Shown: positions 1 to 11,701 of the stretch, one piece after another
Numbering within the stretch: the stretch's first letter is position 1
How the letters are laid out: each line of letters starts with the position of its first letter
Origin: Euphorbia lathyris
Taxonomy: Eukaryota > Streptophyta > Magnoliopsida > Malpighiales > Euphorbiaceae
Assembly: GCF_963576675.1 (NCBI RefSeq)
Contig: NC_088918.1
Location: forward strand, 65,869,001-65,933,000
Reading direction: 5' to 3'
DNA: 64,000 bases
Program-made: the position numbers and the translations under genes
Notes under the pieces: model-generated
Databases searched by the model: none
What the model saw: the letters and a program-made list of their open reading frames with translations, nothing else
What the model was told of the DNA's origin: nothing

Positions 1-1643
1 AATTAAGTATTATGCTCATTAATCAGCACACAGTGTTCAAGCAAAAATTGCAAAGAAATTTATGGGATAATAAGGAAAGAAAAATGCAAAGATTTTAGAA
101 AGAAAAACAGAGAAAATATTATCAACCACTGCATGGGCAATCCTATCAATGCATTTGTTCAAATTGAAATATAAAGGCACTATTGAAGATCCAAATATCA
201 TCATTTCGCTACCCCTACTCGGCACAATCAATATAGGGAAAAATTGATCGAGGAAAAATTATGTTCAATTAATAATCATGGAAATATAAAATACAGATAT
301 TTCCTGTATTTTTTTTCTATTAAAAGGTCATTCAGGAAAAATAATGGTTTTAATTCACTTGGAAATACCTTGACCATTTAATAGAGTACTTTGGTTATCC
401 TGATTAGAGATTGTAGTTAATGTTGAGCAAAGGAAAAGTAGCCTATCATATTTGTGTAATACTGAGGATCAGGACAGTATTCAAGTTTATTCTGAATGTT
501 TGGAACAGGGGAGTTCCTCCAGTTTAGATTTGTTCTTCTCTCTCATTCCAAAGGCATGTTTGCCCATTATGACTTTAATGCCTCTATCTTTCTCCTTTCT
601 ATCTGCTACTTCCTACGGTACTTCGATACAAATATTTGATTTACAGTTCACTTGTCCTGATCTTTTCTCATTCTAATAAACCTCAATTACACTCGCAACT
701 ATAAATCTAAATTATCAAAAGTACCACTTAACATTTGCCAACCAAAACAGTTAGGACAAGAATTCCTGAATCTGCATTATACCATTCTTACGAAAACTAG
801 AATTGGATTGAAATAGTATGCAACTTATTTCTTCATATACATGTTCAGGAAGAAAGCCTTGAGAGTTGCTAAAGATATTTTCTACGAACTATCAACAGCA
901 ACAACAACAAAGATATTTAGAGAGTTAATGTAAACTTAAAAAAATTGAAACCCCAAGCAAGGGAAGGGTATGTGGGTGGATGATTGAATCGGCTAACCTA
1001 ATTTGTCCATGCTCCTTCATAACCCAGATAGAATGCAGCTCTGCTAACCTATTTCCATGATAATGGATATCTTGGTACTTTCAGGCTTCATGTGCTTATA
1101 TGGAAAATATAGAGGTTTCGCAATTATAATCCTTCTCCTTCACCGTCATAAAAATCATACAACTATTAGTGGCTTGCTTTTTCTCTCTTTGTTTGCATTC
1201 ATTCTTATATTGTGTATAGTGGGGCTGATTATTATTTACAACTACAACACGGATAGCTCCAAAATGGAAAATCTCACACAATACAAATGAACAGAAGGTT
1301 TCATGAGAAGAGCAAGCTCATATAGGATTGATTGTTATGAATTGAATTATAAGCCAATTGCTTTGCGTCATTTACCAATGTCAATAGTTGACGATTATAC
1401 GATTCGAATATTTTTAATTCACCTAAAAAGCAATGGATAAATTTTTATTTGATTTTCTAAATCCATATATTCTTAGTTGTCATCTGGGAAAAAATGTCCC
1501 TTAAGGTTGAAATTCAATCTATTTGATGGGATGGTTAAGAGGTTATCTATCTTCCATCTTGGAATTTACTGAACTATCTGAGATGCCATTCAGCAGCGCA
1601 GACTTTGATGGGGAGTAAAATGTGCATCGAAAAGAGTACTTAC
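1..1643. other. Left-edge region without a recognisable exon
   Basis: AT-rich DNA downstream of the sixth OTU3-like exon. It is expected to be intron of that gene. I looked on the minus strand for the end of the OTU domain, including the catalytic His region (usually Asn-His-Tyr-Asp), and did not find it, so the last exons probably lie beyond the left edge. Short open frames here resemble nothing I know. Confidence 0.4.
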
Positions 1644-3638
1644 CAGTAGCTCTGATTCACCTCCCCAAAAATCTGGACGGGCAATGCGTTGACAGTAACT
1701 GTTAAAAGACATTAATGCATATTGAAATAGATTCCCATGTAAAAGAACTGCAAAGCGTAGAATGGAAGACGAAGACCTATAATAATGGATAGACATATAT
1801 GTTGTCTCAATCTCAAAGACATACCGTTTCAAAGATTCGTCAACAGTAATTGCAATTAGTGCTTCTTCATATTGTTTCCGTTCCTTATTGCCATCACATA
1901 TAGTCTCTTTCACGGCCATTCGTAGATCATCTGCCAATTTTTAAGCAAGGGATACAATACAAGTTATTCCTATAAGTATAAAACAAAATTGTTAAATATC
2001 CCACATTGCTTAATTGGGAAGTTATATGGCTCCTTATATATGCAAGGCAATCCTCGCCACTTGAGGCACCTTTTGGGATGAGTTCGACCTTTGTTTACAA
2101 AATTAATATCATCAATCACTTCCACTAGGTCAGCACCACAGATTTATTAAGCAGAAGTTCTAGCCACTAGCTAGTAAGTTTGCAAATTATGAAGATTTTT
2201 ACAGATTTTCCTTTTCTGGTCAATCTTTCTTGAGTTCTTGAATAGAAGAAAAAAAAAAGGAATTTATTTCTGTCTAATAGTGTCTATGAGAGGTACACTC
2301 AGATCATGTCAACCAGTAAATGTAATGGTGTGAAAATGATTAAAGATGGTTAGTAGGCATTTCTTTATACAGGCCCATGTAACTATAAGCAATAATCTGT
2401 GCATCTCATTTTACAAGTAAAAGAAAATCACCCATCAACAAATCAAAAAGCATACAGAAAATTAACAGATTGGTATACAAAATTAATTTCATTGCAAAGG
2501 ATTTTCCAGAGTCAAGTGACATATATGTTCCAACAATCTATCAGGCAAATTATGACATCTTGAAATCCAGATGGTGCTTGAAAAAAAAAAGTCTACCTGC
2601 ATCAATTCTTTCTTCACTTGGATTAAGAGAGATACCCTTGTTAAAAGACATTCCTTTGACCTGATTTCACGAAAAACAATTTCACAACAACAAACCTCTG
2701 AATAAGCCCTTCACAAAATCTAGATAGAAAGATAACATTATAAAACTCCCAAAGAGGCAGTATTCATGCACAACACAATGGTAATGCGCCAGATATGAAT
2801 ATGATTGAAGTAAACTATTACTCTCTGATATCTTAAACAATGTATCTATTTGTTTAACCCAACTTTGTTCCTTGTGTGAGTTTAGCTGCATTTCTGTTTC
2901 TCAGAAGGTTCTTAGGTTTCTTTGCTAGGATAGCAAAAAAAGCAACGAATTGCCATATGCCAAGTCTAAGGTATAGTTCAACATTCTTGTTGACAGACAA
3001 AATAACATTCTAATCTGTTTCTAATAGCAGAATTTTAATAGAAAGTAGGGTTCAAACAAAATTGACAGAAGCAGCAAAAAGGTCAAAAAAAAAAGAGAGA
3101 CAAAATGATACCAGTGCACGAAATAGACACCGGCCATCTCCAGTGATTCTCTGCACAGAATAGTGCTCAACTTTTTTCATTGCTGGTGATCCACCGCCCC
3201 TAAAGAGTGCAAAATCGTATACCATACAAGGGAGAATTTAATTAGGTTAATTAGCAAATACAAATTCACAAAACTATTTAAGATGAAGAGGATAAACTCA
3301 CAGCGGTGGTCCAATTCTAGCAAAGAAGCTATGGCTGCTGGCTGCAAAGAAAGGCATGGGGCATATGCGAGATTCTGAAGCGGATATGGAAGGAACCGGC
3401 GAAGAAACAAGCTCGAATCGAGCAATTCCATTTTTGAGTTGGTCAAGAATATTCTCTGCATATCAGTATTCATGTCAAATTGCCAAGCATAAATCTTACG
3501 CTAAGTTTGGCAACCGAGAAAGTAATGAGAAGAATGGAGAGTAGAAATCAAAGTAAATTGCTGTCATGAACCGAAATTTCAAAGCAAAAACGAACATAAG
3601 AATAAGTGTACCGCACCGTTTGCAGGCTTCTCCGCCAT
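1644..3638 (-). CDS. OTU3: OTU-domain deubiquitinase, OTU3-like, 5' six exons (partial)
   Basis: Ovarian-tumour family cysteine protease, expected to remove ubiquitin from proteins. Exons on the minus strand, all with GT-AG borders: 3638-3612, 3453-3302, 3199-3112, 2660-2597, 1930-1825 and 1698-1644. They add to 492 nt, 164 codons in one frame. The product starts MAEKPANGA. An N-terminal stretch with NILDQLKNGIARFELVSSP precedes the OTU core. The core has the catalytic motif TGDGRCLFRAL with Asp81 and Cys84, and later FWGGESELL near residues 156-164. The order and wording match plant OTU3-type proteins as I remember them. The catalytic His and the C terminus (about 50 residues) are not in view. 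The start is the only ATG giving this frame and lies close to the divergent tRNA gene. A short LTR remnant sits in intron 4. The family is certain; the exact orthologue is probable. Confidence 0.85.
1990..2099 (+). repeat. Solo TRIM-type LTR in an OTU3-like intron
   Basis: A 110-bp segment that begins TGTTAAATATCCCACATTG and ends TTGTTTACA. It shares its head, an AGTTATATGGCTCCTTATAT block and its tail with the two short LTRs of the TRIM at 29575-29828. TG...CA ends fit an LTR. A clean target duplication is not visible. Confidence 0.6.
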
Positions 3639-3752
3639 GATATCTAGCAAAGTGAACAAATGGAGCGGACACTCGAGTCGAAAAATATGGAGCAACGATA
3701 AAGTCACAAGATAAACGAACGTTATGTTATTTGAAATTCAAATTAACATCTT

Positions 3753-3824
3753 TCCGTTGTAGTCTAGTCGGTTAGGATACTCGGCTCTCACCCGAGAGAC
3801 CCGGGTTCGATTCCCGGCAACGGA
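3753..3824 (+). tRNA. tRNA-Glu (anticodon CTC)
   Basis: A 72-nt intronless cloverleaf. Acceptor strands TCCGTTG (3753-3759) and CAACGGA (3818-3824) pair perfectly. The anticodon stem is CTCGG/CCGAG and the loop CTCTCAC places anticodon CTC at 3787-3789. The T arm has GGTTCGATTCC. It closely matches the plant nuclear tRNA-Glu(CTC) I know. CCA is not encoded, as usual for nuclear genes. The A and B boxes lie inside the gene, as for any Pol III tRNA gene. Confidence 0.95.
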
Positions 3825-3830
3825 ATCATC

Positions 3831-3836
3831 TTTTTT
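3831..3836 (+). terminator. Pol III terminator of tRNA-Glu
   Basis: A run of six T starts seven bases after the discriminator end of the tRNA, and a longer T tract follows at 3851-3862. This is the usual Pol III stop signal. Confidence 0.7.
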
Positions 3837-3839
3837 ATT

Positions 3840-5650
3840 TTCTGATAAGCTTTTTTTTTTTTTCTTTTTTGATAGATGTTTTCTAGTCAAACACCAGTGT
3901 AATTTGATATTGCATACAGGTTACCTAAACCCAACAACAATATTTGTCAAATCTATTCATTATCGTGCAAAATTTTATTGGAGATGGTAAATTTGTAAAA
4001 CACAAAAAAAAAAAAAAAAATAGATAAATAAATCTTTGTTTGGTAAGCAAATTAATAAATCTTTAGACGTTTAATCATGTTCACTAAATTAAATTAATAT
4101 ATTTTTACTAGGACTTTCTTTTCTTTCTTATGCAATATTAACTTCTTGATAAATTTGTAAACACAAAAAATTAATAATTCTTAATCATTTTACAAGTCTA
4201 AATCAATAGAAATCCGTTGAAAAATAACGAAATGATAGCTTGAACAAGTTTGATTATATCATTAAGCACGGTAGGGTTACTTTTTATAGCATAGATTACT
4301 GTTAGATTGTTGCAGCGGAAAAATCAACTTTCGATCTCGTATTGCTGATCACACGATTCTTACACTAAAGTTATTTCGGAGGAGATGTGATCACTTCACA
4401 AACTAAGTATAAACTATGTGTGTGCGTGTGAAAGAGAGGGATGGTTAGGGTTAGAGAGGGAGATGCATCTTTTATGGTGTTAGGTGGGTATGGGTGTCTA
4501 TTTAAAACATGTAATTAGATCAAACCCTTATTACCACATAACCTTCATCTGGTCCTTCTAAGTTACAAACAGAATATATTTGATCCCAATATATTTACAA
4601 TATTTCCCATCCTCACATAAGTAAACATATTCCTTACTTTGTCTCATTTATACTTGCAAATAGTCCATGGGATCGGCATACCATCGAGAACTCTAGTGTT
4701 GTACACCAGTAGAGGATACATCGTCTCTCGATTAACATGTATCGTATTTGGTACTATTACTATACATATGTTATGGATATATAGCTTTTTGATGAACATG
4801 TATTGAAAAAATTGTATGCTTTATCTTAGATCTCATATCGCGTTCACTGTAATTTATTTGATCTCTACAGTTTTCTATTTTCATAATTACACACGTTATG
4901 AACAATTGTCCGGATAATGAAACATATAAACTTGAAGATGTGAACGCATCAAATCCTTTTCATTTACTATATTTCTTCCATCATAATCTAACTCACGTGT
5001 ACGTTTGGTCCATTTCAGGCTGAATTGGTCATGGCTCTTTCAAGATAGTCATATCATATTATACTTTAGTACAAGTCAATGGTGATCAAGATAAAATTTC
5101 AACAAAATCATAGTTTTGCAAAACAAGTGTCGCACTATGATAAGTTTAGATCGTACATTTTCTATCTCAGGGTCACTAAACACATGTGGTATGAAATTGT
5201 GTGCTATTGTTTCTTTCCTTTCCATTCGAAAAAAGTGCATGTCTCTCATTAACACCACACGAAAGCATTGGTGCATGTGTGCCTAAACATCTAACCTTAG
5301 CCCACTTCCTCTAAGAACTAATTTCGGCTATAAGGACAAAAGGCTTAAAGTCATTTTTAACTTGCCTTTTAGATTATCCACCAGCAGTTGCTAAAGTAGA
5401 GTGCATTGAAGTATATGTTAGCTGAACAAATCTTAGCTAGACTCTTAGTATATATGTAAAGCTCATATGTCTCTCACATCCCACAATTTGGATGCAGTAA
5501 GTAATGTAATAAGGCTGTCAGATTTTTTAGACAGTACGTAATAGGCAAGGTGAATTTTAGCAGGACAATCCTAATAATTAAGACCAAACAATAGTTTTTA
5601 TATTACTCACAGTTTTGACACCCTTAGTTTCATTGGTTTTATAGATAAGG
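3840..5650. other. Intergenic, no gene recognised
   Basis: AT-rich sequence with homopolymer tracts (T near 3851, A near 4003-4020). The part from about 4300 to 4800 has a more structured look (TTGTTGCAGCGGAAAAATCA, then a purine-rich stretch) and could be a decayed LTR, but I could not find its borders. No coding exon is visible on either strand. Confidence 0.4.
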
Positions 5651-8600
5651 GTCTCGTCATGACATATTATGTAACATCACTACTAATCCCAATGGCAGAA
5701 TACTCATATTTTACTGACAAAACCGCGTAGCACAACAAATCACAACACAACACACATAAAGATCATCTTATCCTACGTTTAAACCCTAAGATAAATATGC
5801 ATAAATGAAACCATAACATCAGTAGTGCAGCAATATCTTTTCACCAGAACAATTTAAGAAACATACTTCGAAATCGTTGATAAAAAAACATAAGCACTTC
5901 ATACATGAATTCTGAAATCACAGTTAATTTTCAACAAAACCATTAATTCAGATTGTCAAAATATAATGGTAGACTAATACTAGTACAAAAGTATGTAATG
6001 AACGTTAAAATATATGATGAAATGGAAAAATTACCTTTGCATATTACCTATAATCATCATCGTTGTCATCTTCATAAGTATTTATATTGTTGACATCTTC
6101 ATCTTCGCTAATTTCTTCATCAGTTTCAACTCGATCGTATTCATATTAATATAATCAACTATGTTGAGTGGATTTGTTTCTTCCATTTCATTGGCAATTG
6201 GAAGAGTTGGTACTTCAAACCCAATAACAATGTCGTTCTCCATGGCTTCTTCATCATCTAAAGGTCTTGTTGCATGAAAATTAGTGGAAAGCATCATCAT
6301 CTCCATTTTCAGAAATATCCTCTACCGATTGAACTGGCAATTTATATATATATCTAGGTTGATTTTTCACCACAACAAAGCCAATTTGGGTTTTTCGGAT
6401 CTTCAACATAAAATACTTGCTCAGCTTGGCAAGCTAAGATAAATGGTCCATTCGTATTTAATCGATCATTAGCATTGACACTTGTGATCGAGAAATCGTC
6501 TACTATATATCCACTTCCTTTACACCTTACATCAAACCAGTCACATTTTAATAAGTAAACACAATTCATTCCCGAGTACTAGATCTCCCAAACATCTGTC
6601 AAAGTTCCATAGTACTCTTTATCGAAAGAATTATCATCACCCCTTGACAAGACTCCCGAATTTTGAGCTTTACGATTTATTTGACGATTAAAAGTATAAA
6701 ACCGATATCCATTCACAATGTGAGCAGACTAAGACTTGTAGCGTGGATATGGACCCGCAACTAGATTGAAAAGATCCTTAGAAACAACACTATTTTCATT
6801 TAATTCGGAGACTTGCAAGTTAATCAATAATATAAATGTAATTTAGTAGATTTTTTAAAGAGTTATATCCTCAAACAAATTATAATAATGCATGTACCTA
6901 TTCACATACATGATCACATAACCATTTTGGAAATTCTGCATTATAACGGTTCTTCAACTATCTATTACTCATCTTTGGTAATGAACTCTTGTACTTCATG
7001 TACCAATTGAAAATAAAAAAAGAATAAATATATAAACAATAAACAAACTATAGTTATTTATTCAAATAAAATTTATAGTTTTTACTCGGCATATGGCCAC
7101 ACTTGTTCATAGTTGTTGAGGGTGTAAAGATGTGCCTTGTGTTTCCAATCATCATTTAGCAATTTGAAATCGCCTTTCCCTAATGGTCGGCCAGCTATCC
7201 TGAATATTGCCAACTCATTATCACATCCATTTTCATCGATCCCTTCAAAATTCCTAGGATTTTGATTGAAGATCGTGTTAATTCCTACCAAATATCTTGA
7301 ACAAAAAGTTAAGCACTCGTAGGCAATATATGCTTCTGTGATTGATCCTTCTGGCTTTGCCTTATTACGAACATTTAATTTTTTCGTATGTAAGTCTCTC
7401 TCTACAAAATACATCCACCTATATTGGATAGGATCGGCAATCTTTGCCTCATATGCTAGGTGGACAACTAAATGCACCATAACATCGAAAAATGAAGGTG
7501 GAAAAATTGTCTCCAGCTTGCATAAAATTAACGGAATTTGCTTCTCAAAACGATCAAATTCAGACATTTCCAAACTCTTATTGCATATAACACAGAAAAA
7601 TGCACCTAACTCAATAAGGGGCTCAACGACATCTTTTGGTAGGAACCCTCTAATGGCTATAGGGAGGACCTTTTGTACGAAAACATAGCAATCATGACTT
7701 TTTATGCCTGAAATTTTACGTTCCTTGACCTTAACACACCTAGATATTTTTCATAAATAACAATCTAGCGTCTTCAAGTTAGCCAACATATTACATAAAG
7801 CAGCCTTGTCATTTTCAGAGAGCACACAACGCGCCAATGGAATACGTGCTTTATTACCAGTCACAATCGGATGAAGCTCATGTCTGATACCCATATTAAC
7901 CAAATTATATCGGCTGTTTAGAGTATCTTTGGTTTTCCCTTTGATGTTCATCACAGTCCCCAACATATTTTCACAAACATTCTTCTCGATATGCATGACA
8001 TCCAAATTATGGCAAATAAGAAGAGTTTTCCAATAAGGCAACTCAAAAAATATACTCTTCTTTCTCCAATTTTTGAAACTATTTGAATCATCATATTTCC
8101 TTTTCACGCCTCTATTAAATGGCAACTGAGTGAAGGTTTCAAATTCCATTAGCACATCTTCACCTAATAATGGCATTGGCTTCTTTCTCACTTCGATTAA
8201 ACCATTAAATGACCTTGTGTTCTTACGCCATTTATGAATAGTAGGAAAAAATCTCCTATGATCCATATAACATAATTTCCTTAAAGCGGAAAGGTATTTA
8301 GCACTTTTGTGCTTATGGCAAACAAGACACTCCTTATAACCTTTTGTTGACCACCCAGATAAATCTGCATATGCTGGAAAGTCTTGATAGTCCAAATGAT
8401 TGATGCACGTAATGTAAAATTCTTCTTTTTGTGAGCATCATATGTATATACACCATCCACCTATAGCTCTTTCAATTCAGCAATTAGAGGTTGCAAAAAA
8501 ATGTTTATGCCCATTCCTAGACTATGCTTACCCGGTATAATCATTGATACTATCAAGTTCAATTGTTTTATACACAACCAAGGAGGCAAGTTATAAGGGA

Positions 8601-8966
8601 TGAGAATTATAGGCCAAATGTTGTGTTGAGAGCTCAAGTTTCCAAAAGGTTGAAAACCGTCAGTTGTCAAACCCATTCTAACATTACGAGGATCACTTGC
8701 AAAAAGTTCATGTTGCTCACTGAAGGATTTCCATGCAGGACTATCAGCTGGGTGTCTCATAATTCCATCATCAACCCTCTTTTCTTTATGCCATCGCATG
8801 TTTGATGCCATCTCTCTAGACATAAACAACCTTGGTTTTAGCGGAAAATACTGCAACACTTCATATGGAATCTTCTTATTGTCTTTCAAACTATCATTAG
8901 ACTTCCACCTAGACAACCCACATATTTGACAAGAGGTCGCATTTGCAGATAGGCCCCAGTATAAAG

Positions 8967-9709
8967 CAATGTTATCAAACTCGGATCGGACCGGCCGGTC
9001 CGATCGGTCCAACCGGAAACCGACAAGAGGTTCAGTCCGAGCTGCACTGGTTTGTTGGATCTCCAACAAACCGGTGGGAATCGGGGTTGGACCGGCGCCC
9101 GGAGGTCAGACCGGGAACCGGTGCAACCCCGGTTTTTAGCAATTTATTAAAAAAAATTAAAATTAAAAATTAAAATCCCAGTTTAATAACTGCTCCTTCA
9201 TGCGCAATAATTATTGACGCAGTCAGCAGTTTTCACCACTTGCTATCTTCACTCCTTTGGGCATTATTTTTATTTATAATAACTCAGTATGGACTCCTTC
9301 GCCTCATATTTCCGATGTGGGATATTTGGTTTTATGTCACACTTCTTTAAACGTGATCATATATATTCCCACTATAACCTCAAACTTTCCTCACATATTC
9401 TTCCCACTATAACTTCTTATTATTCCCACTATACCCTTTGAACATTATTATATATTATAATAGTTAATATCTTTGTTACAAAATATTCACAAGCCATGCC
9501 ATGCCATGTTGATATATATTTAAAAAAATAATATATAATTTACAAAAATAATTTCAAATTAATTTTATTTATATATTTAATATATAAATATTATTTATTT
9601 ATTTATTACGTCATCCGGTCCGACCGATCCGAGCTATCCGATCCGACCAAATGACCCGTGACCCAGTTACAAATCCGGTTTGATGTCCGGTCCGGTTCTG
9701 ATAACATTG
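8967..9709. mobile_element. Non-autonomous hAT-type element inside the CACTA transposase
   Basis: A 743-bp insertion with inverted ends CAATGTTATCA / TGATAACATTG, flanked by a perfect 8-bp target duplication GTATAAAG (8959-8966 and 9710-9717). An 8-bp duplication with CA-starting ends fits the hAT superfamily. The subterminal parts are GC-rich and full of GGTCCG/CGGACC words. They include a perfect 22-bp palindrome at 8984-9005. The middle is AT-rich. It has no transposase ORF, so it must have been moved by a related element. Removing it with one duplication copy joins the flanking transposase frames. Confidence 0.85.
8984..9005. repeat. 22-bp perfect palindrome in the hAT subterminal region
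   Basis: The sequence from GATCGGACC through GGTCCGATC is its own reverse complement over 22 bases. It can form a tight hairpin and repeats the GGACC word found elsewhere in both element ends. Subterminal short motifs are known binding sites for hAT transposases; that role here is inferred. Confidence 0.7.
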
Positions 9710-10408
9710 GTATAAAGTGTAGTGATTTTCATATACATCATATTTTTCATAATTAAGACTCAAACGACGGATATATTTCTTTGAACTACTATAAGACTCT
9801 GGCATACTATGCTTCCCATTCGGCATTATCTCTCTTAGTAAACTAAGTAAATCATCAAAAGCTTTATTTGTCCATTTATGAAAACTCTTCATGTGTAGTA
9901 ACTTGACAATAGTAGCCAATTTTGAGAGTTCACACCTCGAATGCAATTTTTCCTTAGCTTCATTTAGTAATCCATAAAATTTAACAACATCCCCTTCCGG
10001 TTCTCCTAGCATCTCATTAATTTCCGAATAACATCGTTTGAATTATCGTGTTCAACTATATATGTCATTGGCCAATCCAACCTTATCATCATCAAAATCA
10101 TTATCATTGTAATTTAGATCTTCATTACCATGTTCTTCATTTGAAGACTCTCCATGAACATACCAAACTGTATAGGTTGTCATAATCCCAAATCTCAACA
10201 AGTGATATCTAACCGTTGATTCATCATTATACGCAAGATTTCTACATCTTTTGCAAGGACATTGAATCACGTCGCTCACTAATTTTGATATGTACGCAAC
10301 ATGTAAGTTATAACAAAGATATATCAAATTGGAAGAAAACCTTGAGCGGAGCTGTTTTCCCAAGAGCAATGCGTAATCACGATAGGTAGAGGGAGAGGAA
10401 GTAATCAA

Positions 10409-11701
10409 TCAGACTATGTGAAAATCGCCGGAATCAGTCCACAGAAATCGGAAAGCAAGAAATTAGTAGATGAAATCACATAAATTGGAGCGCAATCATT
10501 TGGGGATGAAGTCGCATAAATCATGTGATGATATTTGATATTAGCTAGGAATCAGTTGGGAATGGAACAGGAGGATGAAATCAGTGCATGCAATCATCAA
10601 ATATAAGGGGCGGTGTGATAGGAGGGGATGCATTCGGGTTGGGGTTTATTTAAATTGAATTTGAGTTGTGATATGTTGATACAATACCTTTCAAACCTAA
10701 ATAAATAAACTTTCCCAAAAATACCCTATACATTCAATTTCCTCTTTACCCTACTCATGTTGCCTTTTTTAGGGATAAAGGGCAAAAAATACCCTAAATG
10801 TTTACATCAAAGCAATATATTTTAATGATTGGAATTTAGAACTGTCTCTAGTTTAGAAGATTTTAGATATGTTAAAACATATACAAAATTGAAGTTCATA
10901 AACAAATTTGGACAGTACTTATATTTTCTTCAATTCCTCTGAATTTTATTTAATATCTTTATTGAAATTGATCTTTTTTTGTTTGGAGAAAATGCCACTA
11001 TTCATTATTTTCTCTTGTATTCACACATTGTCAAATTTTCCATTACAAGTATACAAAGAGAAATCTCTACTCATTTTTATCATTTAGCAAACCATTTAAA
11101 TGATACAATAACACCCTTCAGAAGAGAAGCATGATGCCTCTTCCATAAATTAACAAGAATCAAGTAATCTAATCAATCACTATCAGAACTATGGCACACA
11201 ACAAATTCATTCTCTGTGAGGTTCAAATTCAGAATTAAATGACAGTTGAACCACACCACAGAACGAAAAAAGCCCAACACATATCGGTGGCCTCTAAGTT
11301 CTATATCAGGATCAGAAGATAATTTGGCTAAGTATAACTCAAACTAAATGTGTTTCTGTAACAAACTTCAAGAGATTCTTAAATCATACTATATGAATTA
11401 AAAATCATATCAATCAATAGAAGAAAAAAACTATATCAATTTTAGATAAATTTAAAATTTTCATATTACCAAGGCCGACATTAAAACTATAATAGCAGTT
11501 CTATTTATTAATAAAAAAATATAATTTGAGTGACTATTTAAAACTAAATTAATGTAGCCATCAACTTTTCACCAGACAACCTTCATATGTCCATCAATTG
11601 AGATCAACATCTTACAAAATTGAAAAGCCAAAACCAACCAATCAGTAATAGGATACACTCATCAATTCAAAACCAAATGTGTTTACTTAAATCCTACTTA
11701 C
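10409..11701. other. No gene recognised
   Basis: AT-rich DNA between the TnpD-like gene and the last exon of the Transposase_24 gene. From 10409 to about 10640 it is probably the leader of the TnpD-like gene, with several ATGAAATC/GAAATCA-type short repeats. The rest shows no exon, tRNA or clear repeat border. Confidence 0.35.

Larger units (their letters stand above)
6082..10408 (-). pseudogene. CACTA (En/Spm) TnpD-like transposase, broken
   Basis: Decayed transposase of a CACTA DNA transposon, read right to left. Order: Transpos_assoc zinc domain at 10408-10052 (CPCKRC, then an HLLRFGI and a WYVHGE motif); central part at 10012-about 9710; Transposase_21 core continuing at 8966-8461 and 8395-7751 (CQICGLSRW, then LICHNLDVMHIEKNVCENML); a DUF4218-type region at about 7720-7082 (HDCYV, FDVMVHLVVHLAYEA, GSITEAYIAYECLTFC); a DUF4216-type piece at 6569-6354 (LLKCDWFDV, FYVEDPKNPNW); and an acidic tail to 6082. 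Stops and frame breaks separate the blocks, and a hAT-type element splits the gene at 8967-9709. It is related to, but may not share an element with, the Transposase_24 gene to its right. I could not identify the CACTA terminal repeats. Confidence 0.85.

Noticed and set aside
452..676. Minus-strand reading with a Cys-Lys...Ile-Cys-Ile...Val-Pro pattern as the next OTU3-like exon
   Set aside because: It resembles the expected strand only loosely, has an in-frame TAG right after the match, and no acceptor gives the required phase.
5672..5690. CACTACTAATCCC as the 3' terminal repeat of the CACTA element
   Set aside because: No matching inverted partner (…TTAGTAGTG) and no 3-bp duplication found to the right of either CACTA gene.
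8943..9173. Collagen-like plus-strand ORF (Gly-Pro-rich)
   Set aside because: It is a by-product of the GGTCCG/CCGGTC repeats at the end of the hAT-type element.
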